Positions 36,961 to 48,692 of a DNA stretch of 64,000 nucleotides are shown piece after piece. Made by a program: the position numbers and the translations under genes. Origin of the DNA: Saururus chinensis (taxonomy: Eukaryota; Streptophyta; Magnoliopsida; Piperales; Saururaceae); contig CP141143.1 of assembly GCA_035235625.1 (NCBI GenBank), positions 30,390,592 through 30,454,591 on the forward strand, in the 5' to 3' direction. Within the stretch, counting starts at the first letter, position 1. Each line of letters opens with the position of its first letter. The notes beneath the pieces are model-generated. The model was not told the DNA's origin, searched no databases, and saw only the letters and a program-made list of their open reading frames with translations.

Positions 36961-37848
36961 AGTTGTATGAGTGAGCATATGATTGTACGAGTAAGGTCGT
37001 ACAAGTATGCGTATGTTGTATGAGTATGCATACGATGGTACGAGTAAGTTTGTAAGACCTTGGATAAGGGTGTTTGTGTAAGTTTTGTTTGATGGTATGT
37101 TTTTGGCACGATGGTGCTTTTAGTATGTTTTTGGCACGATGGTGCATTTGGTATGACTTTGGCACGATAGTGCATTTGGTATGTTTGTATGCGTAGGAGC
37201 ATGATATTGATATGCCCATCTGCTTCATGTTTGAGTTGCATGAACGCATGTATTTATGAACTTATTGAGTTCACCGTTTGGGATTTCCCCTACTGGGTAT
37301 TTTCCTACTAAGTATGAAAATACTCACCTTACTATTTTTAGCCCCGTGGTACGGGAGGCTTTTGCAGGTTGTGTTGGAGAGCTCCTGGTGATGGACGCTC
37401 ATTTCAGCGGTGGATTGATTCCCGTTGACTCAGGTTTATGCTTGACTCACTGCGAGTTTGTTTGTGCCACGATCCGATGTATTGGGTGAGACGAGACGTT
37501 AAGATGTTTATATTCTGGACTTTCATTTGGATTAGTTTGTGGACTGTTATGGGACTTGCACTCAGGGATGCCTGGGAGTGTTTTGTATTTTAAAGTCTAT
37601 GATCATAGCGAATTTAGTCGTACGTGTGTTTTCGAGTAGCGCCTGATGATATTTGCTTTGGCCGTACGATGTTTGACCGTGTGATGAAAATATTTGGATG
37701 GAAAGTGGATGTTCAGTGTTTTAAATTATAAACTGTTTTATCAGGTTTTGATTTCGTCATTTTTCCTCCGATTTATAGACATTATATTGTAAAAATTTTC
37801 CGTAAATTTTGAGGAAAATGTGTGAAAAATCCCGGGCGTTACACAAGC

Positions 37849-38583
37849 TATTTTTACTTTTAGTAATAACATATATGAAATCTCCCTCCATCTTTCCCCA
37901 CTTTCATCCAAAGAAGTAAACAAATCTAAAGCTCAGTGATACACAATTGACAAAAGGCAAAGCAAATGAAAGTGGAAGAGTGATTTTCCTTACCTAAGAA
38001 TATCCTCATAGTATTTTATACCCTTAAATTACATTCATATTGTCAATGACACACTCGTTTTGAAAAACAACAATTATATATCCTATTGTACACGGACAGC
38101 AGTGACTAACTATGTTTCAACCAAATAAGGCTTCTCAAAGTAAAAAAAAAAAAGTTGCAATTCTGTACAAGAATATCATGAAATTTTCCATATGAAGGAA
38201 TCTGTCATTTTTGACATGTATAATCTACCACAAACCATTACATGAGAAAGTTACTATTATAGAAGTAACAAGCACACAAAGGACAATGTCATTTCTTTCA
38301 ATTTATTGGGAAATAGTTAAGATGCGGTAGGCGCATATAAATGGGTCTCAAAGAAAAAATAACATATACAAACAACATAATCAAATTGGCAAAAGAAAAT
38401 AACTATAAATCTGGCTAGTTGATCTCCTAAACTTGAAACAGTTGAATTATGTCATATCTGATTAGTATAATCAATTCATCACAATATTGTTAATTGCAAA
38501 AGCACTGACACTAGAAATCTTGGTGTGATTCCAAAAAATATCACATACTGATGGTAGAATTAATGTGATATTATAAAAACAAC
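37849..38583. other. A/T-rich DNA continuing the interrupted gene remains
   Basis: Before the LTR insertion, 33278 and 37849 were adjacent. On the minus strand an open stretch near 37870-37925 (TSLDESGERWREISYM) may be another exon, but its splice sites are uncertain. Nothing else is recognised. Confidence 0.3.
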
Positions 38584-38649
38584 CTGTAATTTAGCTTCTT
38601 CTTTTCTCAAACCATTACCATTCCCTACAACTTGTTCGTCTATTTCAAC
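38584..38649 (-). pseudogene. Small exon resembling the core of a double-stranded-RNA-binding domain
   Basis: A 66-base open stretch on the minus strand lies between acceptor TTTGTAG (to 38650) and donor TTACAG|GTTGTT (from 38583), phase 0 at both ends. The 22-residue peptide VEIDEQVVGNGNGLRKEEAKLQ (shown as VEIDEQVVGNG plus NGLRKEEAKLQ) has the pattern V-x-V-x-G-x-G-x-(S)KK-x-A-K seen in the second and third strands and start of helix 2 of dsRBDs. I cannot say which gene it came from. Confidence 0.4.
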
Positions 38650-38990
38650 CTACAAAGGAGTACTCCCAAAACCTCCAATTAGACCCAATATTTCTAGCAG
38701 ATATATACAATTTTAATTTTGGAATTCAGCGTAGAAAAATACATCATAAATGGTCAGTTCAGGTAAGAAATCTTTGTGCAGTTCATTAGACAATGAATGA
38801 TGTCATTGTACAATTTAGCCAGTCTAACCTACAGAGCACACTTCATAGCCAAATTCCAATGCTTAGAGGAAAAACAGTAGGGATGTGGACACAATTTACG
38901 TCTATAAAAGAAAGAACCATAAACTGCATTCTAAATCAACAATGATATAAAATCCATATATACTTAATGAGCGAGAATAAGAAGTCCAAC

Positions 38991-40576
38991 TTGAGATATT
39001 GAAGGGTCATGTTCTTCAAAAGAGAAGGGTGTCTCAAAACAAGACTCCGCCACTCCACCTTATCAATCTTCTCATCATGCTTTGTGTCAGCCTCCTCAAA
39101 TGTCTTTAGTAGAGTGAATATGACCACATTAATACATAAATCAAAATAAAGAAACTATAATACAGATGTCCCATTAATAAAAGTTTAAAAAGCTTTAACA
39201 ATTACACATATATAATATATAAAATTGTAAAAAAAAAATACACAGTTCCTTCGCTACAATAGTGCAATTTTAGATAGATAGGTTACCTTGTCAATTAAAC
39301 TCTCAATCACATCGTCTAAAAGGTTTGTACCATATTCAGCTACATAGATGGGAATTGATAGCAAAGGAACTAAAAGGCACAAATAGGAACAAAGTTCCAA
39401 TTGGAAGCATCACATATGTCCCATAGTTGGAGTAAGGAAATGATAGTTACTTAAAAAAGGAGCTTATGGAGTTAACAATAATCGTACTAACTAAGCCTCT
39501 ACTATTTAGTCTCTAATGAAGTTGGATTGTACACAATTAAAATGAAATCAAAATCATGTTAACATGGTTAGATGAAATACACAAATTATGATAAAACACA
39601 CAAATATGGTTCCCATTGCGAGATTCCAAGGTCAACCTGGTGTAAAAATAGGATATTGCTCCTTTATAAGCCATTAAGACTCACCAATCACAATTTTCAT
39701 ACAAAATAATTTCACAAAGTAGAGAAGTAATAGTTTTACAAAAATAAAAATACAACATATTTAAGCGTAGGTGAAATATATGGTTAATAGAGTCCACAAA
39801 AATGGCTAAAGAAGAGACAACCATAATCAAGTAACGCCCTTTTCCGAACAACTTGGGATCTCGACAGAAAAACTTACACCCCTTAAAAACATTGTCTAAA
39901 TAAGAGACAATGTCATATGAAAATACATCATTAGCCCAAAAACAAATTTACACTATTTTATCACCTACACGTGCAAGAACATGAGCCACTACCCAAAATA
40001 TAAGTACCATATGAGTTAAGTAGAACAAAGCATGCATATACCTTTTGTGTCTCTATAAACCCTTGCTGCTTGAAATCATAAAGCTGAAAAGAAACTACAG
40101 GATAGAGAAATTGAATATTCCATAACATTAAAATGATTGAACATGCTCTATACTAGTAATCACTTACACCCTACCAAAAAAAATCTTAACTAAGAAATCA
40201 ACTTAGATAAATTTTAAATTTAAATGTGTAAACTTGTTGGCTTAATAATCTATTATTATTATTATGAATTGGTTAAATCAATACCTTTTCATGCGGGCTT
40301 TATGTCCTAATATGTTTATCATACATAAAGAAAACCCTTGTCCTATAAGAATCTGCACAGAAAAGAGCGCTGATTAATATATAACAAAAAGGACGTTATG
40401 GCATCAACTTTGGAATTTATATGATTCTTTGATTACTACTATGGCTAAGAAGATAATAATTACTTAAACACCAACAAACAATAACATATGGCTCTACAAA
40501 CATGATACATATTACTGTTGTTTGCCACCAAAACATCAAGCACATATTTCTCTTTCTTCAATTCTCCACAACTATT
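38991..40576 (-). pseudogene. CBL: Calcineurin B-like calcium sensor (CBL2/CBL3-type) pseudogene, exon remains
   Basis: CBL proteins are EF-hand calcium sensors that bind CIPK kinases; CBL2/3 act at the vacuole membrane. The best exon, 39103-38991 (113 bases), encodes [20 protein letters not shown] and then [17 protein letters not shown], nearly identical to the family's last EF-hand region. Upstream, 39287 to about 39367 holds NLLDDVIESLIDK ending at a GT donor. 40083-40042 encodes LYDFKQQGFIETQK. 40352-40285 and 40576-40516 carry weak matches to the RVFDLFDTKH and EEFQLALFKTNKK exons. The order matches CBL genes. The N-terminal exons and the final DITTTFPSF exon are not found, the exon near 40300 has an in-frame stop, and the exon at 39.3 kb has lost its start. 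It is a dead gene, not a retrocopy, since introns remain. Confidence 0.8.
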
Positions 40577-40698
40577 CTGAAAATAAATATCCAACATTCA
40601 AACTTCATCTATGCAGTTTGTAGTCAAACTGCACATATAAAAAGAATTAAACTAACAACATAGCAGCAACATCCAGAAAAAATTACCTCATCTCTGTA

Positions 40699-40916
40699 GC
40701 AAATTTGTACAAATTATTTTCAACCTTCCACGATTACATATAACATGACTTAGCAAAATGGTACAAAATGTTATCAACCTTCTGCTTTACATAGAACATC
40801 ACTTAGCAAAATAGCACAAAATGTTTTCAACATTCTGCGACTGCATATAACATCACTTAGCAAAATGACAAAAAATATTTTCAACCTTCTGCAACTGCAT
40901 AAAAAATCACTTGACA
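40699..40916. repeat. Tandem repeat, unit 53-54 bp, about four copies
   Basis: The unit contains ACTTAGCAAAAT..ACAAAATGTTTTCAAC and TTCTGC..CTGCATA. Phase markers ACTTAGCAAAAT start at 40748, 40801 and 40855. Confidence 0.8.
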
Positions 40917-41160
40917 TTATAATCAGTCAAAGCTTCTAAAAACTTAAATAAAACTTCATGTTCAATTAATAACATTAAATTAATATCTACGTTTACCTCA
41001 ATTGGCCCCTAAACCTCAGTTGAGGTTCAGCAGTTTCCAAGTGGCTTGATTATATGGGAGACATAGTGACTTGCTACACAATGTAATTAAATTTACAACA
41101 TCATATTTTGCTAAAACTATCAAATAAAGTGCTAGAGTTGAACCAAATGATTGAACTTAC

Positions 41161-41202
41161 CTCAAGTGAGTTGGAAAAACTTTCGATACTTCTAGAATTA
41201 CC
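41161..41202 (-). pseudogene. Exon-like 42 bp stretch (gene unknown)
   Basis: The minus strand has acceptor TTTGCTAG (to 41203) and a consensus donor TTGAG|GTAAGT. The enclosed 14 codons read GNSRSIESFSNSLE. It could be a 5' CBL exon or a 3' exon of the FAR1-like gene, whose last visible donor lies across the 41228-46334 LTR. The choice is open. Confidence 0.3.
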
Positions 41203-41227
41203 CTAGCAAAAAAATGAAGCCTATAAT

Positions 41228-44200
41228 TGTAACATCCCCGATTTTTCTATAATTTTTCTGCATATTTTCTACGATGTTCTGCAGTTTTCTGCTCGTATTT
41301 TCGATGAAGAAATTTGACGCTTCGGCATATCTGTATTTAAAATATTCGTGACCGAAAAAGTCAGGAGTGGTGTTTAATCGCAGGTCATGGGCCTCGACGC
41401 ATCACAGGAATTTTCAACGCGAAAATCGGACGCGATGCGGGAGAATAGAAACATAAGGAAAGGAAGAGTGGAAAAAAAAAACAAACAAAAACAATACATA
41501 AAGTGGATCGGGCGCGTCTCAGCACGCCCGACCCGCTGGATGAACAGTGATAGCGGGGGAGCCCTTCACTGTGTGAGGCCGGAGGCGACGCCGCCGGCTT
41601 CCGCCCGGCCACCACCACCTCTTCATCTCTCTCTCCAATTTCAGGTTGTATCTCCCTTTCAAAAATCTTTTGCCAAATCTGCCGCTACCAGTGGCTGCAT
41701 GGCCTCCACCCCATTGCCATAGCTTCGCCCCGGTCACGACTACCTCCGGATGCCTCCGTCCCGGCCTCCCCGCCGTTGTCGCCGCCTCTTTCTTCCACTT
41801 TTCCATTTCGGTCCGGTGAACCAAGATTTCTAGTTTTTGTACTGATCCGCCACCGCCACCGTTGCATGGCTTCCAAACTGCCACCACGGTTCCGCCCCGA
41901 TCAGAGCATCCTCCGGCCACCAGCGTCCCGGCCTCCCCACCCCCGCTTCGCCATCGTGAGGTAAAAACCAATTTGCTTCTATATTTTTCGGTTTTCTGTT
42001 CCGTGCGACTTGGGGCTGTGTCGCTGGTCGCCGGCCGCCGGGACTCTGGCTCTCTTCTGGCCCGGCGACGACAAGGCCACCACCCCGTGGCCCAGACCGC
42101 AGCCTCTCCGGACCGTGACCCCTCCTACTTTCCGGTCGGGACAAGGCGATTTCCCCCAATTTTGTTTTGTTTCTGTCTATGTGTTGCGACTACGGGCCGT
42201 GCCACCAGTGGCCGGTCGCCGCAGAATGGCCTTTGGCCCTTCCCTAGCTGGCGACGGCAAGGTCATTGTCCCGGCCCAAATCGTCGCATCTTCCCCGACC
42301 CCTCTGCCCAATTCCGATCTGGACGGAAATTCTTTTGTGGGTTTTTGCTATTATTTTCATTGTCGGTTGTTGCCTACTAATCGGCCTCTGAATTGCTGCC
42401 TCGAGCCTATGATGGCAAGGTGCTGAGGTTCAGCCTCCCAATCGGCCCCGATTCGTTCAATTGGCCGACCCGCATTAGAGCAAAGTTGCACTTTTTGCGG
42501 GCTGCATCCATCCTCCGTGGTCGGAAGTCGGACGATATTGGGCCGACGTCCACTTGACTTCACTATCAGCGATTTCTGGGTCCCAGCGTCTTCAAGGTTC
42601 ATCCCTCGACTCCTGTTCGACCATTAGTGGCTCAATGATAGTGTGTCCACCCTTGGCCCGACACTCCGCCGCCTTTGGTTTGACCAATCCCTTTGTTACT
42701 TTTGACCAACAATTTTACCGCCACCTATGTCAGCCAATGGATAGCCACGAACTCCTAATTGACCCAAGGACATGAGGCTACCGTTCATGGCCTCCCATGC
42801 TCCTCTACCCTGCACGTCTGTTGCCCAAACCATGGCCCCAAACTTCGGGCTACATTTCTTAGTGCCGCCGCGAGAACCACCCCATCCTAGGGCTAACTAT
42901 TCAGCCTGACACCACTCATACTTGAGCTGCCTGACTAATGTCGTGGGCTCTGCCCTGCCTAGCAATGGCTAGGGCCAGCACTTCCAGCCCGATTCTACCT
43001 CTGCACCCCCACTTTTGTTACGTATGATCCAAAACCTATAGGAAAGTGTTCCCAAATTCCGATTCTTCCAAGGGGAAGTAAAGTTGTCAGTCGTTAGACT
43101 CAGTCCATCATAGGCTCAATTGATGTCGTTTCCATAACCTCCATCGTAAGCCGTGCTAGATGCACGACCATTTGAACGATGATTTGGTTGTAGGAGTGTT
43201 TAGAAATGTCGCCACCTTTGTCAGCCACACTCTCCGATGCTTAAGGTTCTCAAGTTTGTTTAGGGGACCGCTACTGGCGAACCTCACCCCTTCCGTGATC
43301 GACCACCCTAACCACTTAAAAGACCACCCTTTTTAGGGTTTGGCTATGAAAAGACGTACATGCATCGTTCGATAGCCAATTCCGCTTGTGAGTGGTGAGA
43401 TCTGGCTTCCACCAGCCTAGTTGTTTGGGAACCCATCGATAACCTACCCTTCCCTAGGGCTTTCATTTACCGTGCAACACAGTTTTGGCTAAAGGCACCG
43501 CCTTTGCGGAGTATGACAATGGAACGACTCCATCACTAGACAATATGGCCATTAAAGCCCTCCTTCGTCTCTCCTATGTCCATGTGTACGCAAGCAAGCC
43601 CTCCGCCATGTTGTAAGGCTTTGACAATGCAAAATTGTTGCCACTGGATGTAGTCCGCGGTCTACTTTAACGTATGTGGCCAACAAGTGTTTTAAACTAT
43701 TGGCCGACCTCCAATCAATCATCCCCCCATTCTGTGGTCGTTTTTGCCATTTCTAGTGGCACGACCTTATGTTTGGCCGCCTTAGTACTCCCAATCTTTA
43801 CTTCAAGTGAAAGTAGTCTAAATCGAGATTAATTCCAGCATCTCTGAAAATCCTCGGGACAACAACTCTCTCAGTGCGATGCTTTTGGCCGCCTATTCCG
43901 CTATCGACGCCGCCACTGTCGTTTGCTCGCCATCAAACTCCTATGGATTACGAGGTAGGGGACCTTGAACTCGTAATTTCATTATAGCATGCTTTGATTA
44001 TGTAGTAGCATGCTAGGAGTTTATAATTTAATGTTTTGCATGATTATGCTGATTATAAAAGCATGTTGTATGTATGTGAATTGTGTGCGTATGTTAGTGA
44101 AGACTAAGGGCATGTAGTAAGTTGCTATGAATTGTATGTATGTGACCAGAGCGTGTGATCTTCGTTGTGGGCTGGTGGTATGTGATCGATGGGCACGAGT

Positions 44201-46334
44201 AGAAGTGTTTCATTGTAAGTTTGGTGAAGGGGTAATTCGTAAGCTATGACGTGGAAACTGTGATTGTATATCGGGCGAGGAAAGACAAGATTGAAAGACA
44301 AATGTTGGATTTGATGAGATTGGAGAATTTGTTCAGTTTGAGTCAGATGGAACATTGGAGCGACAAGTAGGAGACGTGGGGGATGCGGGGAATTGAAGAC
44401 TTAAGATTCGGAGCGCTTTTGGGGGATTGTGAGTTAGTAAGAGATAACTATATAATTGTACATGCATAATGTATGTAATATGAATTGTAACGAAAGAATA
44501 ATGAGTAAGGAATTAGTAAGGTTTTGATGACGGGACTTAGGTCTAAAGGGTTTCATTTGAGGAGTTCGAGTAAGACGATTTGATTTTAAGGCGGATGGTG
44601 TAAGATGTAAGGTCATAAGTAGTTGATGGAAAGAGTGTATGGAATTCGAGTTCGACAAGTAAGACTATGTAGAGATCGGTAAGGTTGTAGGCGTAAGGGT
44701 ACGGGATGAGTTAAGTAAAGAATGCTACTGTTATGGATTGGAACTTCTGAACGAGCATATTTTTGGCCTTGTTGGCTGGAGAATGTAAGACGGAAGTAGT
44801 TCCGAACATAACTGCACATGCATAAGTTACCTAATATGAACTTGAATGGTAAGTAACCCTAATTTGATAACGATGTGAGTTTGAGACTAAGGGTTTCGAT
44901 GGATTAAGTTCTGTTTTGTGCCAGTTGATGAGTAATTGACTGAGCGTCTTTCCTAGTATAGCCATGGTGTCATCCTGCTGGATTTAGTCTTGGTGCTGTA
45001 TTTCGGCCCAGACGTTTGATGTTCTATTGAGAGCCTGTAAGTTTTCGCCCTTCGTGGGCTCTATATGTTTTCTGCCTACATATAGCATTGTATGTTCTGC
45101 CCAAGAGTGGCACTGTAAAATTCTTGCCCAAGAGTAGCACCGTATGTTTTTCACCCTTAGTTGGCACTGTATGGCCCTTGTTGGCAATGTATGGTCCCAA
45201 AGAGTGGGCATTTGCGCGCTCAGGTAAGCAATATCATGGACATGCTCTTACCTGTTTGATCTTATGCCCCATGAGCATAGGTGTGTCTTGCTTTCGGAAA
45301 AGTCCATGACGTCTAGTTGCTCCCCGAAGGTTAAGGTGACGCCCCAATGACATTCTCTTCCTTTCCGACGCTGGAGCTTATTAATTGTAATGAGCTTCAG
45401 TTGTCGGTAGTATGTGTACGATAGTAAGAGTAAGTTTATGCTTCAGATTTTGAGTAAGCATTAGGTATAAGATTCAGAGTAAGTGTGTGAGCTTCTAAGG
45501 CTGACGTAAGAGTATGTCTTTGCATAAGAGTACAGTTATGAGTATGAGTAAGATTGTACGAGTAAGGTTGTACAAGTAAGTTCGTACGAATAAGGTCATA
45601 CGAGTATGTATGTGCTGTAAGTGTAAGTGTATGATGGTACGAGTAAGACTCTGATTCAAAGTGTAAGTGTAAGTGTATGCTATAAGAGTAAGTGTAAGTT
45701 CAACTTGTACGATGATTGTGTGCGTGACCATATTCATGTTTCTTATTTTATTTGCTTCATGTGGGATTACATGAAAGCATCTATGTATGAACTTGCATAG
45801 TTCATTAACTTATTTTCCCCTACTAGGTATTTTCCTACTGAGTATGAAAATACACACCCTATCTTTTTAGCCCCTTCGTCCGGAGGCTTTTGCAGGTTGA
45901 TCGATAGCTGTTTGAGACTGGACTATTCCCCGCTGTGGACAATTCTTCCTCGACCTAGAGTGCAGTGAAATCGTAGTGAGGCTATGTGGATTTTAGTGCC
46001 ACAATTTCATGTATTATTTAAGGTGAGAGAAATGTATTATTTCTAGACTTATGTATCTATATATGAATCAAAACATAGACTGTTGAAAAACTTGTACTTA
46101 GAAAGGCCTGGATGTATTTGTTTTTAAAAACAATAGCCATGGCGGGTTTTACTTATATGTTTTCGTTTTGGGTCACGCCTGAGAATGTTATTTTTGTCGT
46201 ATTATAAATTAATTTACGACAACCATTTTCACACATTTTGAATTTTGTTGGTTTATTTGATGTACATTCGTATTTCAAAATAAAATATTTGTAAGATTTT
46301 TAATTAAATGTAAGGAAAAACCTCGGGCATGACA
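41228..46334 (+). mobile_element. Large solo LTR (5,107 bp), perfect 5 bp duplication ATAAT
   Basis: The unit starts TGTAACATCCCCGATTTTTC and ends CCTCGGGCATGACA. ATAAT lies at 41223-41227 and 46335-46339. It is a diverged relative of the LTRs at 23898-31874 and 33279-37843: same opening layout, G/C-rich first half, the TTTTCCTACTGAGTATGAAAATAC block near 45830-45852, and the GCCCAAGAGTGGCA motif cluster. It has no internal region. The many open frames in 41385-42775 are composition effects. Confidence 0.88.
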
Positions 46335-46419
46335 ATAATGCATGCCAATAATTTAGAATTATATAGAATAGAATAAGACATGTTATAGTATCTATAACAC
46401 AGTGAATAAATATATTTAC

Positions 46420-48692
46420 CTGATGTGGTAGAAAGATTGGGATATGTGGTCCAAGCTGCAATTGAGGCAATTGAGTAAATGAGACAGGAGACTGCTGAGT
46501 GATTGGACTTGATTGCTTCTTTTGCTTTCGGTGTCGCTCAAGGCAACCCCTCTTCCTCGCAGTTGCTTTACCACCACGAGCATGTTTCTCCCTTATTTTA
46601 ATCCCTGATGGAGCTACCTCAATATTTTTTTCATTGATATTCTTTTCTACTTGGGTCTCATGCATATTTGCAACATTGGGTTGAAGCTCATTTTGATGAG
46701 TCTACTTCAATTCCTCATCTACTACTTGGGACATAATTTTAGCTTAATTCTTTGTTGCCTTATATGGTGCTTCATATTTAGCACCACTTGCTACTATGGC
46801 AATCAAAATTCATGACAACTCCATGAAGCGTGTTCCCATAGCCTTATGTGGGTCAATGTCACTAGTTGTTGAAGTTGAATTTGTTATGACCTCAACTTTT
46901 GCATCTCTTGATCACCGTCTGAATATGTATTGAGGAGGAACCATCTTCACACACTTATTATCAAATACTTTCAATGAATGGCTGCATAGTATTCCTGAAA
47001 ATTCAAACTTCTTACAACTGCAAACAATCGTCTAATCTTGTAAATCAAAAGTGACATTGTGTTGACCATGTTTTCCTACAACTTTGAACTCCATTGTTGT
47101 TCCTTTCTCTATATATTCATGAATTTCATAGTCCAAGTGATCTTGATACTCAATTAGAAACATTTCAAAAGTTGTTGGGGTATACATTTTTGCCACTTGT
47201 GCTAACATTTTAGAAAACATGAGTAATCTAGGAGTTCTATCCAACATTTTAAAATCCACTTGTAACTCTTGAAATCATCGATCATCTACTAATCTATCAA
47301 AATGTTGAAGAAACTCAATAGGGTTTATTTTACAAGTTACATACCTCCTCAAAATATTGTTCATAGATTCACTGCTATGGGTGGACTTCATTCCCGCACA
47401 AAAATGATGACATCCATATGCCATAGCCCATTTATCTTTTTCACCAAACAACTGATGCAACCAAGGATGATCTTGAAGTGTATATTTTTCAATCATCATA
47501 TTTCATCCCTCTAAGAACTCCTCTGTGTCAAACTCAAATATGCATTGTTTTATATCTCTTGCAAATGACTGAAACTTTTCAAAAACATGGTTGAGATGTT
47601 TAGCTACATTTTGATACATATGTCGTATACATAAGTGATGATGGGTTTCGGGAATAACAACTCGAATAGCTTTAACCATTGCTGCGCATTGGTCTGTAAT
47701 GATAGTAACTGGTTTCTTACCAGACATTGCCACAGTAAAAGTCTCAAGTAACCAAATAAAAGAATCAACAGTCTCATCATATAGTAAGGCAACCCCAAAC
47801 ATGGTATTTTGTCGATGATGATTTACACCAGTGAACAATGCACATGGCCAATTTATGTTATTAGTTCTATATGTGGTATCAAAGTTGATCACATCCCCAA
47901 AATACTCATAGTCTACTATCATCCTCGCATCTGCCTAAAATATATTAGTTATCAGACTATCTTTATCCAACTGCATTGAGTAGAAAAAAGATGGATTATC
48001 CTTTTGTTTTCTTTTGAAGTATTCTTACAAAGCCGCTACTTCTCCTTTTTCCATCACCTTTTGACACTTAGTACGCAAATAATTTTTTAGATCCAATGCA
48101 AGAAACCCTACATTTTGTTGACCACTAGCTTGATTGCCTTGCAAAGCTATGTAATCTTTTGGTGGAATACCTACATTTACCGCTGAATCAGCCAACACAG
48201 ATTGTGAAATACTCATACATCTATGGGAATTCAAGAATGGAACCTTTGTTGGGGTCACAACCTTGTGATTATGACTTGGCTCAAATTCTACAATTTTATA
48301 CATGTCACCTACACGCTTGATAACCATCAGAGCTAAACAACCAATTCTTGTTTCTGGACGAGGATTCTTCACAACTCTATGTCTTTTATCTTCAACTCTT
48401 TTACCTTCTTTTGAACAACAAAAGCTTTGCATCCTAATTATACCATCATTTTTTCCATTCCCATCCTCTTTGAATGCTAATTCCAATTTTTGCACTATAA
48501 TCATTGTAGAATTTGTAAGTCATCTCCTCTGTTTCAAACTCCATTCCAATATTTGGTACTCTTTCTTCTATTTCATGAAAATCTAATTTCCGACAAGCAG
48601 AATTTACTTGGGTCCATATTTGAATGTCATTGTGCCCATCACCTTCATTATGCCCATCACTTGGAACACTTGACCCATTGCCCGCCATTGCC
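46420..48692 (-). pseudogene. FRS: FAR1-RELATED SEQUENCE (MULE-derived) pseudogene
   Basis: FRS proteins are plant transcription factors domesticated from Mutator-like transposases. From ATG 48688 (MAGNGSSVPSDGH) the order is as in the family. An N-terminal FAR1 zinc-finger region holds EEMTYKFYNDYS and FCCSKEGKR. A MULE transposase core carries FDTTYRTN, TDQCAAM and CIRHMYQ (CxxH), with the acidic SSESMN. A SWIM finger reads CSCKKF..GILCSHSLKVF, and a basic tail follows. The coding exon ends at a donor (CATCAG|GTAAAT, 46420). One frameshift lies in an A-run near 48450. At least nine in-frame stops follow: 48025, 47935, 47503, 47275, 47032, 46912, 46810, 46744 and 46702 (low ends). Several replace Trp codons (TGG to TGA/TAG). 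A 5' leader exon probably ends at 49968 (GATGAG|GTAACG) with the acceptor at 48693. The gene is dead. Confidence 0.88.

Larger units (their letters stand above)
33279..37843 (+). mobile_element. Large solo LTR (4,565 bp), perfect 5 bp duplication CAAGC
   Basis: The unit starts TGTAATGTCCTTGAATTT and ends TCCCGGGCGTTACA. CAAGC occurs at 33274-33278 and again at 37844-37848. It is the sister of 23898-31874 in opposite orientation. A TATA-like TATTTATACCCG lies near 33395-33410. The middle is G/C-rich (34000-34950) and full of spurious open frames; the 3' third is A/T-rich with tandem arrays. There is no second LTR or internal region. The intact duplication suggests it is younger than its sister. 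Confidence 0.88.

Noticed and set aside
36584-37249. 221-residue open frame with repeated RPYSHILHLL-type units
   Set aside because: A translation of the 33 bp tandem repeat, whose unit length is a multiple of three; not a repeat protein.
40285-40352. Reading the exon as part of a mitochondrial calcium uptake (MICU-like) protein
   Set aside because: The RVFFMYDKHIR peptide recalled it, but its position between two CBL exons in the right order makes an eroded CBL exon more likely.
41385-42602. Cluster of 60-172 residue open frames on both strands
   Set aside because: Composition effect in the G/C-rich half of the solo LTR at 41228-46334.
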